NCBI RefSeq assembly: GCF_028473605.1
Contig: NZ_CP097267.1
Span: forward strand, 4,084,501-4,148,500
Direction of reading: 5' to 3'
DNA from: Acidovorax sp. NCPPB 3576
Lineage (GTDB): Bacteria; Pseudomonadota; Gammaproteobacteria; Burkholderiales; Burkholderiaceae_C
Length of the DNA: 64,000 nt
Position 1 is the stretch's first letter; each line of letters starts with the position of its first letter. Position numbers and translations under genes: made by a program. Below the pieces are notes generated by a model. It ran no database searches. It had not been told where the DNA came from and saw only the letters and a program-made list of their open reading frames with translations. Shown piece after piece: positions 53,884-64,000 of this stretch.

Positions 53884-56406
53884 CTACTCCGCCGCGCGGC
53901 GCAGCGTCTCCACCACCGGGCGGCGCAGCACATCGCGCAAACCCCACCAGCCTGCGGCCAGCGCCAGCACGGCCCCGGCCAGCGCGCCGATGATCGGCAC
54001 CCAGGGCGTGGCCGTCCAGGCGAAGTCGAACACGTAGCGCGCCAGCGCCCAGCCCACCGCCACCGCCACCACGCTGGCGAGAAAGCCCGCCAGCAGCCCC
54101 ACGCCGGCCAGCTCGGCCCGCTGCACCTGGCGCAGCAGGCTGGCGCGCGCGCCCACGGCCCGCATGATGGCGAACTCGCGCGCCCGCTCCTCGCGCGTGG
54201 CCGTCACGGCGGCGAACAGCACCACCAGCCCCGCGGCCAGCGTGAAGCCGAAGAGGAACTCCACCGCGCGGATCACCTGCGCGAGCACGCCCTGCACCTG
54301 GGCCAGCGTGGCGCTCATGTCCACGTTGGTAATGTTGGGAAACGCCCGCACCAGCGTGTTGTCGAAGCCCGGCGTGGCAGGCGCGCGGTAGGCCGCCAGG
54401 TAGGTCACCGGCAGCTCCGGCGGCAGCTGGCCCACCGTGTACATCACGAAGAAGTTGGCGCGCAGCGAGCCCCAGTCCACCTTGCGCAGGCTGGTGATGC
54501 GCGCCTCGCTGACCACCCCGCCGATGTCAAAACGCAGCGTGTCGCCGAGCTTGAGGCCCAGCGTCTCGGCGATGCCGTCCTCCACGCTCACCGAATCCTT
54601 CTCGCCCGGCGTCCAGCGGCCGGCCACCACGGGGTTGTGGGTGGGCGCCTGCTCGGCGTTCGACAGGTTGAACTCGCGGTCCACCAGGCGCTTGGCGCGG
54701 TCTTCGGTGTAGTCGGCCGGGCCCACCTCGCGCCCGTTGATGGCCACGAGCCGGCCGCGGATCATGGGATACCAGTCGTACTGCGACACGCCGCCGTCGC
54801 GCAGCGCCTTCTGAAAAGCCTCCGACTGGTCGGGCATGACGTTGATCACGAAGCGGTTGGGCGCATCGGCCGGCGTGGAGCGCTGCCAGCTGCTGATCAG
54901 ATCGGTGCGCAACAGCACCAGCAGCACCAGCGCGAGCAGCCCCACCGCGAGGCTGCTGACCTGCACCACCGCATACACCGGCCGCGCCGAGATCTGCCGC
55001 GTGGCCAGCACCAGCCAGCGCGGGGCCGTGGCCTCGTTCACGCTGCGGCGCAAGAGCTTCACCGCGCCCCAGGCCAGCCCCGCAAAAAGCAGCACCGCCC
55101 CCGCGAAACCGCCCACGGCGATGAGGCCCAGCTTCAGGTCGCTGCTGACCGCCAGCAGCAGCGCGGCGAACCCCGCCACGCCCACGCCCAGCACCGCCAG
55201 CGAGGCGGGTTTCAGACCGCCCAGGTCACGCCGGATCACGCGCAGTGGCGGCACCTGCGACAGCTGCAGCACCGGCGGCAGCCCGAAGGCGAACATCAGC
55301 GTGAGGCCCATCCCCAAGCCGAACGCCACCGGCCACAGGCTGGGCGCGGGCAGCGCCGTTTCCACCAGTCCCGCCAGCAGCAGCACGAACACGTGGTGCA
55401 CCGCGTAGCCCAGCAACACGCCCAGCGCGCTGGCGAACAGCCCGATCAGCGCGAACTCGACCACGTAACCGCCCGCAATGGTGCGCTGGCTCTGACCCAG
55501 CACGCGCAGCAGCGCCGCCGCATCGAGGTGCTCGTTGGCAAAGCCGCGCGCCGCCAGCGCCACCGCCACCGCCGACAGCAGCGCCGCGAGCAGCGCCACC
55601 AAGTTGAGGAATTTCTGCGCCCGGTCCAGCGTCTGGCGCATCTCGGGGCGGCCGCTGTCCAGCGACTCCACGCGCACGCCGTGCACCTCGGGCGCCTTCA
55701 CGGCTTCAGCAGCCCAGTCGCCGAACTGCTTGACCGCCCGCGCCTCGCCCGCCACGGCAAAGCGGTAGGTGAGCCGGCTGGCCGGCTGCACCAGCCCGGT
55801 GGCCGGCAGGTCCAGCGCATTGACCATGACGCGCGGCGCAAAGCTCATGAAGCCCGCGCCCCGGTCCGGCTCGATGGCGATGATGCGGGCGATGCGCAAC
55901 TGCGCGTCGCCCAGCAGCAGCGAATCGCCCATCTGCAGGCCCAGCGAGCCCAGCACCGGCGCATCCACCCACACCTCGCCGGGCGCCGGAATGTCGCGCG
56001 TGGCCCGCGCGGGCGCACCCGGCGCATCGGCCACCTGCAGGCTGCCGCGCAGCGGATAGCCCGGCTCCACGCTTTTGAGCGCCACCAGCCGGCTGGCGCC
56101 GCCCTGCGCATCGCTCGCGCGGCCCATGGTGGGAAACCCCAGCGTCGTCACCGCGGACAGGCCCGCAGCCTTGGCCCGCTCGACGAACGCCGCCGGCGTG
56201 GGGTTGTCGCTGGCCACCACCACGTCGCCGCCCAGCAACTGCAGCGCATCGCGCTGCAACCCGCCCTGCAGCCGGTCGGCAAAGAAGCCCACCGAGGTGA
56301 GGGCCGCCACGGCCAGCGTGACCGCCACGATGAGAAGACGCAATTCGCCAGCCCGCAGATCACGCCACAGCGTGCGCCAGCCGATTCGGAAGAAGGACAG
56401 GTTCAT
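53884..56406 (-). CDS. YbbP-like FtsX-domain ABC permease
   Basis: This 840-residue inner-membrane protein starts MNLSFFRIGWRTLWRDLRAGEL. It has two FtsX units: a first TM, a long periplasmic MacB-like domain, three TMs (about residues 265-390), then a second periplasmic domain and a C-terminal trio of TMs ending GLRDVLRRPVVETLRRAAE. This is the YbbP/DUF214 layout. In other species it pairs with an ATPase (YbbA), usually adjacent. Here no such ATPase adjoins it, and the nearby one belongs to the amino-acid transporter. It may work with a distant ATPase. Confidence 0.88.
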   Translation of the reverse strand: MNLSFFRIGWRTLWRDLRAGELRLLIVAVTLAVAALTSVGFFADRLQGGLQRDALQLLGGDVVVASDNPTPAAFVERAKAAGLSAVTTLGFPTMGRASDAQGGASRLVALKSVEPGYPLRGSLQVADAPGAPARATRDIPAPGEVWVDAPVLGSLGLQMGDSLLLGDAQLRIARIIAIEPDRGAGFMSFAPRVMVNALDLPATGLVQPASRLTYRFAVAGEARAVKQFGDWAAEAVKAPEVHGVRVESLDSGRPEMRQTLDRAQKFLNLVALLAALLSAVAVALAARGFANEHLDAAALLRVLGQSQRTIAGGYVVEFALIGLFASALGVLLGYAVHHVFVLLLAGLVETALPAPSLWPVAFGLGMGLTLMFAFGLPPVLQLSQVPPLRVIRRDLGGLKPASLAVLGVGVAGFAALLLAVSSDLKLGLIAVGGFAGAVLLFAGLAWGAVKLLRRSVNEATAPRWLVLATRQISARPVYAVVQVSSLAVGLLALVLLVLLRTDLISSWQRSTPADAPNRFVINVMPDQSEAFQKALRDGGVSQYDWYPMIRGRLVAINGREVGPADYTEDRAKRLVDREFNLSNAEQAPTHNPVVAGRWTPGEKDSVSVEDGIAETLGLKLGDTLRFDIGGVVSEARITSLRKVDWGSLRANFFVMYTVGQLPPELPVTYLAAYRAPATPGFDNTLVRAFPNITNVDMSATLAQVQGVLAQVIRAVEFLFGFTLAAGLVVLFAAVTATREERAREFAIMRAVGARASLLRQVQRAELAGVGLLAGFLASVVAVAVGWALARYVFDFAWTATPWVPIIGALAGAVLALAAGWWGLRDVLRRPVVETLRRAAE

Positions 56407-56613
56407 GGGGGGCGACGTTAGCGCAAATGGGTTGGGCTTCGGGTGGGAAGGGGCTCAGGGCGAGGGGATTTGGAGTTTCGCTGCAACCAGAGTGGATGGA
56501 TGAGGAACAGGGCCTTGAAGGCGCCTTATGATCCGGGCCGCCGGAACGTGACTCATCCGCAAATTTCGGGCAGATCATCAAAATCAAAGGGAGTTTTTTT
56601 CAAAGCCTCTGAG

Positions 56614-56997
56614 ATGAAAGACATCACACCTATCGACGGACCTCTCGGTCCGCAGCCTCGGCGCTGGCGCCAACGCGCTTCTCGACTCGGTGTTCTCTTC
56701 GGTGTCCTCGCGGCTATCGTGGCGGCAACACTTTTTTTGTTTACCAGAACCTTCGACAGTGCAAGGCTGGTGCACACCGATGTCTGCGGCAATGGAAGCT
56801 ATCGACTCAGCATCTACAAGTACAGCGGTGGCGCGGGGTATGTCGAATTGACGGACAGACAAGGCAAAGTGTTCGGTCAGTCAGATTTCCCGGAGGGTGC
56901 TTATCTTGATCCGGAGTGGTCGGACGATTGCCTTGCGGTCACTGTGGGAACCGACACGGATCGCGTGAAACTCGGGGCAGCGCGTCGAGGGGGATAA
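56614..56997 (+). CDS. Small single-span membrane protein of unknown function
   Basis: The 127-residue product has a basic N-terminus (RRWRQRASRLG), one membrane segment (VLFGVLAAIVAATLFLFTRTF) and a small extracytoplasmic beta-rich domain (VCGNGSYRLSIYKYSGGAGYVELTDRQG) with two cysteines. GAG before ATG 56614 is a weak ribosome site, and the frame is open upstream. No family was recognised. Codon use is less GC-biased than its neighbours. It lies just upstream of the HipA-like gene. Confidence 0.6.
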   Translation: MKDITPIDGPLGPQPRRWRQRASRLGVLFGVLAAIVAATLFLFTRTFDSARLVHTDVCGNGSYRLSIYKYSGGAGYVELTDRQGKVFGQSDFPEGAYLDPEWSDDCLAVTVGTDTDRVKLGAARRGG

Positions 56998-57020
56998 ATC
57001 AAGTCGTATCAGCGCGGAAT

Positions 57021-57044
57021 GTTTTATTTATCTATTCATAAAAC
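57021..57044. promoter_or_regulatory. Palindrome upstream of the HipA-like gene
   Basis: GTTTTAT-10-ATAAAAC is a perfect 7-bp inverted repeat in an AT-rich stretch, 27 bases before the start codon. It is a candidate operator for autoregulation by the protein's own winged helix. Confidence 0.45.
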
Positions 57045-57070
57045 CATTCAAACCGGATACGCTGAGAGAT

Positions 57071-58429
57071 ATGTCATCCGCAGCCGAGCGTCACTCCGCA
57101 CAAATCCAGAAGAGGCTTCTTCAGGGCCCAAAAACAGCCCATTTCCTGATGGAATCCCTGGGTGCCAGGCAGCCCACGGTATCGCGCGCCCTCAAGTTGC
57201 TGGGTGATGAAGTGGTGCAGATCGGGGCTGCAAGATCTATTCAATATGCACTCCGGGATGCGGCCCGGGCACAGCTGCAGGCCCCTGTGTACCGCGTCTC
57301 TGCCGAGGGCCAGTTGCAAGCGCTGGGCACACTGATTCCGGTGGCGCCCGAAGGCTTCGTGATGGTGCAAGCCGATGGCAAGCGCGTCCACAGCGATGGA
57401 TTGCCCTGGTGGATCTTCGACATGCGCCCCCAGGGTTATCTGGGGCGTGCCTACAACCAGCGCCACGGGGCACGTCTCGGGCTCCCTGAACGATTGAGCG
57501 ACTGGGGAGACACCCATGTGCTGCGCGCCCTGCTGCTTCAGGGAGACGACCTGCCGGGTAACCTTCTTTTGGGTGCGGCGGCACGCGAGCAGTTCGTCAA
57601 TGCGCCAGCCCCGTTGCCCATCCCAACGGCCCGGAGACCCCAGGCCTACGTGGACCTTGCGGCAGCGGCAACGCGCGGCGAACTGCAGGGATCGTCCGCA
57701 GCGGGCGAACAACCGAAATTCACCGCCTACGTGCAACCGGAAACCGGGCCGGCCGTGCACACCATCGTCAAGTTCTCCGCCTCGCTGCCGACCTTGGTGA
57801 GCGAGCGCTGGCGCGACCTCCTGCTGGCGGAACACATCGCGCTGCAGGTGCTGGGAGACGCGGGAATCCCCGCATCGCTCACCCGTGTCATCGATCATGG
57901 CACGCAGCGGTTTCTCGAAGTGCAGCGCTTCGACCGGGTGGGGGGCCTCGGTCGCCGCGCGCTGCACACTCTCGCGGCGCTGGACGCGGAATTCGTGGGC
58001 CATGGTGGCCGATGGCCCGAGATCGCGCAGGCCTTGGCACGCGAGCGGATCATCGTGCCCGAAGCGTTGGAGGGGGCCTGCCTGCTCTGGGCTTTCGGCA
58101 CCCTGATCGGCAATACCGACATGCACAGCGGCAATCTTTCGTTCATGTCCGAGCAGGGCCGCCCTTATCAACTGGCGCCCGCTTACGACATGACGCCCAT
58201 GGCCTTCGCACCGACGGCCGGCGGGGATCTTCCGCAGCGCAAGCTGGAGCTGAACGTGGGCCAACAGGTCTCCGCCCGGGCCTGGCTTCAGGCCCTGCCC
58301 CTGGCACAGGATTTCGTGCAACGCCTGCGGGGGGCCGAAGGCTTCAGCGGTGGATTCGGGCCTTGCCTTGCCGCCCTGCAAATGCATGTCGCCCTGGCGG
58401 CCGAGCGGATCGGTCGGCTGGTCCCATGA
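57071..58429 (+). CDS. HipA-family kinase with fused N-terminal winged helix (YjjJ/HipH-like)
   Basis: This 452-residue HipA-type serine/threonine kinase-like protein carries its own DNA-binding domain. Residues 1-65 form a winged helix (LMESLGARQPTVSRALKLLGDEVV). The kinase part has an ATP-loop-like AAGEQPKFTAYV (211 onward), LVSERWRDLLLAEHIALQVL, the catalytic NTDMHSGNLSF (Asp350, His352, Asn355) and the metal site APAYDMTPM (Asp373). HipA toxins phosphorylate aminoacyl-tRNA synthetases and normally need a separate HipB antitoxin. The YjjJ branch has the fused domain and no HipB, and none is seen here. All catalytic residues look intact. Confidence 0.88.
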   Translation: MSSAAERHSAQIQKRLLQGPKTAHFLMESLGARQPTVSRALKLLGDEVVQIGAARSIQYALRDAARAQLQAPVYRVSAEGQLQALGTLIPVAPEGFVMVQADGKRVHSDGLPWWIFDMRPQGYLGRAYNQRHGARLGLPERLSDWGDTHVLRALLLQGDDLPGNLLLGAAAREQFVNAPAPLPIPTARRPQAYVDLAAAATRGELQGSSAAGEQPKFTAYVQPETGPAVHTIVKFSASLPTLVSERWRDLLLAEHIALQVLGDAGIPASLTRVIDHGTQRFLEVQRFDRVGGLGRRALHTLAALDAEFVGHGGRWPEIAQALARERIIVPEALEGACLLWAFGTLIGNTDMHSGNLSFMSEQGRPYQLAPAYDMTPMAFAPTAGGDLPQRKLELNVGQQVSARAWLQALPLAQDFVQRLRGAEGFSGGFGPCLAALQMHVALAAERIGRLVP

Positions 58430-58432
58430 CCC

Positions 58433-59590
58433 TCATTCGCCCGACCCTTGCGCGCCCCCGTACCGCACCGCCCGCGGCGGGCGGCACAGCCCCCACAGCG
58501 TGATTCCGGCCTGCTGCGCCAGATCGATGGCCAGCGAGGTCGGGGCCGACACGGCGGCCAGCAGGGGAATGTCGAGCCGGGCGCACTTGCGCACCAGCTC
58601 GTAGCTCGCCCGGCTGGACATGACGACGAAGCCGTCCTCCCCCAGCCGGCCCTGGGCGGCCAATTGGCCGATGAGCTTGTCGAGGGCGTTGTGGCGCCCC
58701 ACGTCTTCGAGCAGGTCGGTCAGCTCGCCGCCTGGCGTGGCCCAGCCGGCGGCATGGACGGCGCCGGCCGCGGCATTGAGCGACTGCCGCGCGGGCATGG
58801 CAGCCACAGCGCGCAATATCGCGTCGGCCGGCAGCGCACCGGCCCATGCGCGTTCGGTGACGCGTTCGGGCACCAAATCCAGCGCCTGCAGGCTGTCGAT
58901 GCCGCACACGCCGCAACCCGTGCGGCCCGCGAGCGAGCGGCGCTTGTCTTTCAGGCGTGCGAAGCAGCGTGCCGTGATGTCCACCCGCACCTCGCACGCG
59001 GTGGCCGTGCCGGCCGGCACCCCGGCGGGCGCCTGCAGCGCATGCACCTCGATGCCGTGGCAATCGGCGGGCTGATCGATGAGGCCCTCGCTCAAAGCGA
59101 AGCCGAGGGCGAAGGCGTGCAGGTCGGCGGGCGTGGCCATCATCACGGCATGCGAGAGGCCGTTGAACACCAGGGCCACCGGCACTTCGGCGGCCACGGC
59201 GTCGTCTTCCCACGCGCCTGCGGCCGAGCCGGGCACCGAGGGATGGCGCTGCACGCTGCGGGTCGCCAGCGGCGCGGGCAGGGAACGGCCTTCGTCGTCC
59301 AGGCCCTCGGTGCTGGCGGCTTCGTCCTTCCTTTCCGTGACGGCCAGATGCTGGCGCCCGGCGTCAGTGAGCCAGGCCAGCCAGCGGCTGTCGTCCTGCG
59401 CCACGCGCACCCAGCCGGGGCCCGGCTGGCCGCCCACGGCCGCGCCGCTCAGCAGGTGCAGGCCGCGCAGCACGGCGCTGCCGGGCAAGCCCAGGTGCTT
59501 GGCCAGGCGCGGCATGGAGACGCCCTGCGGGTCGTCCAGTTCGGCCAGCGCCGACAGCAGCGCGGTCGAGAGAACGCCGTCATGGCCCAC
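58433..59590 (-). CDS. fdhD: Formate dehydrogenase sulfurtransferase FdhD with N-terminal wHTH-like extension
   Basis: FdhD passes sulfur from IscS to the molybdenum cofactor of formate dehydrogenases. The C-terminal 270 residues are a normal FdhD with the CxxC site RTGCGVCGIDS, FNGLSHAVMMATPADLHAFALGF, EDVGRHNALDKLIG and SRASYELVRKCAR. Upstream in the same frame is a winged-helix-like segment of about 85 residues (LLSALAELDDPQGVSMPRLAKHLGLPGSAVLRGL) followed by a linker. The start is uncertain: GTG 59590 or 59596, or ATG 59515. It follows the molybdoenzyme gene by 14 bases and serves it. Confidence 0.85.
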   Translation of the reverse strand: MGHDGVLSTALLSALAELDDPQGVSMPRLAKHLGLPGSAVLRGLHLLSGAAVGGQPGPGWVRVAQDDSRWLAWLTDAGRQHLAVTERKDEAASTEGLDDEGRSLPAPLATRSVQRHPSVPGSAAGAWEDDAVAAEVPVALVFNGLSHAVMMATPADLHAFALGFALSEGLIDQPADCHGIEVHALQAPAGVPAGTATACEVRVDITARCFARLKDKRRSLAGRTGCGVCGIDSLQALDLVPERVTERAWAGALPADAILRAVAAMPARQSLNAAAGAVHAAGWATPGGELTDLLEDVGRHNALDKLIGQLAAQGRLGEDGFVVMSSRASYELVRKCARLDIPLLAAVSAPTSLAIDLAQQAGITLWGLCRPPRAVRYGGAQGSGE

Positions 59591-59604
59591 CGGCACGGGC
59601 GGCG

Positions 59605-61959
<2,355 letters not shown>

Positions 61960-62067
61960 CGTGGTCTCCTGCTCCAAGGCGAAACGAACGGCGATCAGAG
62001 TGGGCGCCCGAGAGCGCGACCGGGTTGGACACCGCCGCGCGCGCGGCGTTCCGCAGCGGCCACCATG

Positions 62068-63594
62068 CTAGGGCGTTTTGAAGGTGGCTGCCGCGTCGGC
62101 CAGGGCCGCCGCCTGCTCGCGCATGCGCAGGGCGGCAGCCGCGGCCTCCTCCACCAGCGCCGCATTCTGCTGGGTCATCTGCTCGATGCGGGCGACGCTC
62201 TGGTGGATGCCGTCGATGCCGCTGCTTTGCTGGCCGCTCGCTGCGGCAATGCCTTCGATCAGGCGCGTGACTTCGGCGATCGAGTGGGCGATGCCCTGCA
62301 TGGACTGGCGTGCATCGTCCACCAGGCCGCCGCCCGCGTCCACCCGCTCGACCGACGCGGCGATGAGGCCGCGGATCTCCCGCGCCGCATCGCCCGAGCG
62401 CTGGGCCAGCGCCCGCACCTCGCCCGCCACCACCGCGAAGCCCCGGCCCTGCTCGCCCGCGCGGGCGGCCTCGACCGCGGCATTCAGCGCCAGGATGTTG
62501 GTCTGGAAGGCGATGCCATCGATGATGCCGATGATGTCGCGGATGCGGTGCGCGCCCTCGCGGATGCCGCCCATGGTGGCGACGACCCGGTCCACCGCCG
62601 CACCGCTCTGCTCGGCGGCCTGCGAGACCGAGCCCATGAGCCCGTTGACGCGCCGGGCGTGCTCGGCATTCTGCCCCACCGTGGCCGTGAGCTGCTCCAG
62701 CGCCGAGGCGGCGCTGTTGACCTCGCCGGCCTGCTGCTCGGTGCGCGTGGCCAGATCGCTGTTGCCCGCCGCGATCTCGCTGGTGGACAGGCGCAACCCG
62801 TCCGCGCCCCGCCGCACATTGCCCACCAGCCCGGCCAAGCCCACGCCGATGCCGTTGATGGCCTGCAGCATCTGCCCCACCTCGTCGCGCCGGGCCACGT
62901 GCATCTGGGTGGTGAGGTCGCCCGCCGCAATGCGCTGCGCCGCCGCGCGCCCCTGGGCCACCGGCCGCGCAATGCCGCGATGCACCGTGCGGTAGACCAC
63001 CGCCGCCGCGAGCAGCGGTAGCCCCGCCACCACCGCCACCCAGGCAGCGGGCAGCGGCGGAAGCACCAGCCAGGCCAGCGCCCACAGGACGTATTGCACC
63101 GCCAGCACCGACAGGGCCAGCCGGCCCGCCAGGTTCAAGGCCGGAATCTCGCTCACATCCAGGCCCACGTAAAGCACGCCCACGACCTGGCCGGACGCAT
63201 CGCGCACCGGGTCGTAGCGGGTCATGTTCTGGCGGCCGAATACCGTGGCGTAGCCCGCATAGGCCCTCCCCGCCAGCAGGCTGGCATAAGCGGGGTGGGA
63301 GCGGTCGAGCAGCGTGCCCACCGCGCGCTCGCCGTCCTGCTTGCGGACCGAGGTGGCGATGCGCACGAAGTCGTTGCCCTGCCGGGCGAACACCGTGGCA
63401 CGCACGCCGCTGTGCGCGGTGAATCGGTCAGCCACCGAGAAGTCGCCATTCAGCAGACGCCCGGCGCAGCGCAGTAGCGGCGCCTGTGCCGCGCCGCCCT
63501 GCGGTGGCTCCAGCGTGAAACTGCCTGCGTGCTCGGCGGCGAACCGGACCGCGGCGGCATTGATCCGCCGGTGAAGGGAGCCTGGCAGCACCAT
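62068..63594 (-). CDS. Cache-domain chemoreceptor lacking the first membrane segment
   Basis: This 508-residue chemoreceptor has an N-terminal Cache_3-Cache_2-like sensor (residues about 20-150: [52 protein letters not shown]). Two adjacent hydrophobic segments follow (157-177 and 183-203), then HAMP and a full signalling hairpin ([29 protein letters not shown]). The usual TM1 before the sensor is missing, and the start is fixed by the stop of the OFA gene 12 bases upstream. The sensor may therefore be cytoplasmic. There is no docking pentapeptide. Confidence 0.9.
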   Translation of the reverse strand: MVLPGSLHRRINAAAVRFAAEHAGSFTLEPPQGGAAQAPLLRCAGRLLNGDFSVADRFTAHSGVRATVFARQGNDFVRIATSVRKQDGERAVGTLLDRSHPAYASLLAGRAYAGYATVFGRQNMTRYDPVRDASGQVVGVLYVGLDVSEIPALNLAGRLALSVLAVQYVLWALAWLVLPPLPAAWVAVVAGLPLLAAAVVYRTVHRGIARPVAQGRAAAQRIAAGDLTTQMHVARRDEVGQMLQAINGIGVGLAGLVGNVRRGADGLRLSTSEIAAGNSDLATRTEQQAGEVNSAASALEQLTATVGQNAEHARRVNGLMGSVSQAAEQSGAAVDRVVATMGGIREGAHRIRDIIGIIDGIAFQTNILALNAAVEAARAGEQGRGFAVVAGEVRALAQRSGDAAREIRGLIAASVERVDAGGGLVDDARQSMQGIAHSIAEVTRLIEGIAAASGQQSSGIDGIHQSVARIEQMTQQNAALVEEAAAAALRMREQAAALADAAATFKTP

Positions 63595-63606
63595 GGCGCC
63601 CCGCCC

Positions 63607-64000
63607 TTACTGGAAGAACTTGGCCGCGCTCACCAGGGTCTTGTAGATGCCCCAGGCCAGGGGAAGGCCCACGGCGGCCCAGGCGAATGCCACGAGCGCC
63701 AGGCTGGTGGTGCTGCCGGCCCCGGTGCCAGAGCCCACCTCGGTCGCCAGCGATTTCTCGTGCGCAAGCTTTTTCTCGTGGGCCAGTTCTTCATCGCTCA
63801 TGAACCATTTGTCGGCCAGCGGGCGCACCAACAGGTTGGCGATCAGGCCGATGACCAGCATGCCCACCAGGATGTACATGGTCTGGTTATAGACCTGCTC
63901 GCGCGGCAGGCCCAGGCCGAGCTGGTACTCGCGCATGTAGTTGACGACCACCGGGCCCAGGATGCCGGCCGTGGCCCAGGCGGTGAGCAGACGGCCATGG
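63607..64000 (-). CDS. OFA-family (oxalate/formate antiporter) MFS transporter, C-terminal part
   Basis: The last 130 or so residues of a major-facilitator protein are visible, and the N-terminus is beyond the right edge. The last inner segments read WATAGILGPVVVNYMRE and TMYILVGMLVIGLIANLLVRPL. The family-typical cytoplasmic WFMSDEELAHEKKLAHEKSL follows, then an extra C-terminal membrane segment (LALVAFAWAAVGLPLAWGIY). The MSDEEL-type tail and two late helices fit OFA proteins such as OxlT/YhjX. It leads the chemoreceptor, FdhF-like and FdhD genes on the same strand. Confidence 0.8.
   Translation of the reverse strand, partial: HGRLLTAWATAGILGPVVVNYMREYQLGLGLPREQVYNQTMYILVGMLVIGLIANLLVRPLADKWFMSDEELAHEKKLAHEKSLATEVGSGTGAGSTTSLALVAFAWAAVGLPLAWGIYKTLVSAAKFFQ

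Overview
The window is chromosomal DNA from a high-GC betaproteobacterium, most likely a Comamonadaceae member close to Acidovorax/Paracidovorax. This is inferred from the petA-petB-petC-sspA order, an RpfE-like gene fused by ATGA overlap to recJ, betaproteobacterial-type TrpS, three methyl-accepting chemotaxis proteins, and a dispersed 17-nt palindrome (GCTAT-N7-ATAGC). No rRNA, CRISPR array or insertion sequence was seen. There is one tRNA gene.

Layout. 1-3.5 kb: end of sspA and the cytochrome bc1 operon (minus strand). 3.6-10.1 kb: mscL, pdxA, lolCD, an RpfE-like gene and recJ. 10.1-20.7 kb: a lipoprotein, an OmpR-type two-component system, two chemoreceptors, a PHP phosphatase, a YciO/Sua5 protein, an M50 protease, trpS and kptA. 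20.8-27.05 kb: a 6.25-kb integrative and mobilizable element (IME) in the 3' end of tRNA-Ser(CGA), flanked by a 17-bp direct repeat. It carries a XRE regulator, an exported protein, a hairpin-rich non-coding block, an AT-rich gene with a permuted NlpC/P60-like core, a MobV relaxase and a tyrosine integrase. 27.1-34.8 kb: housekeeping genes (DUF1993-like, serS, a VOC protein, a serine/threonine dehydratase-like enzyme, a CBS protein, a CNNM/CorC transporter, ispH, FKBP). 34.8-37.8 kb: radC, then a putative pore-forming toxin with two divergent paralogous membrane proteins that look like immunity proteins. 37.9-44.5 kb: a lipoprotein, an esterase-like phytase-family protein, an Smr protein, and a PhoPQ-like system divergent from a PepSY protein. 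44.5-53.9 kb: 5'-nucleotidase, RidA, truncated globin, a DHA2-type transporter with its divergent LysR regulator, and a polar amino-acid ABC transporter. 53.9-58.4 kb: a lone FtsX/YbbP-type permease, a small membrane protein and a HipA-family kinase fused to a winged helix. 58.4-64 kb: a formate/oxalate module (wHTH-FdhD fusion, FdhF/YdeP-type molybdoenzyme, a Cache-domain chemoreceptor with unusual topology, the end of an OFA-family antiporter).

Best candidates for something new: (i) the toxin/double-immunity cassette at 35.7-37.8 kb; (ii) the small IME, which replaces both the tRNA 3' end and the tRNA terminator it displaced, and carries an unknown cysteine-hydrolase-like cargo gene beside a block of strong hairpins; (iii) the HipA-type kinase with its own DNA-binding domain and a palindrome just upstream; (iv) the recurring 17-nt palindromes, one of which contains the recJ start codon.

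All calls come from reading the sequence. No database search was possible, so family names are recognition calls and functions of unrecognised genes are left open.
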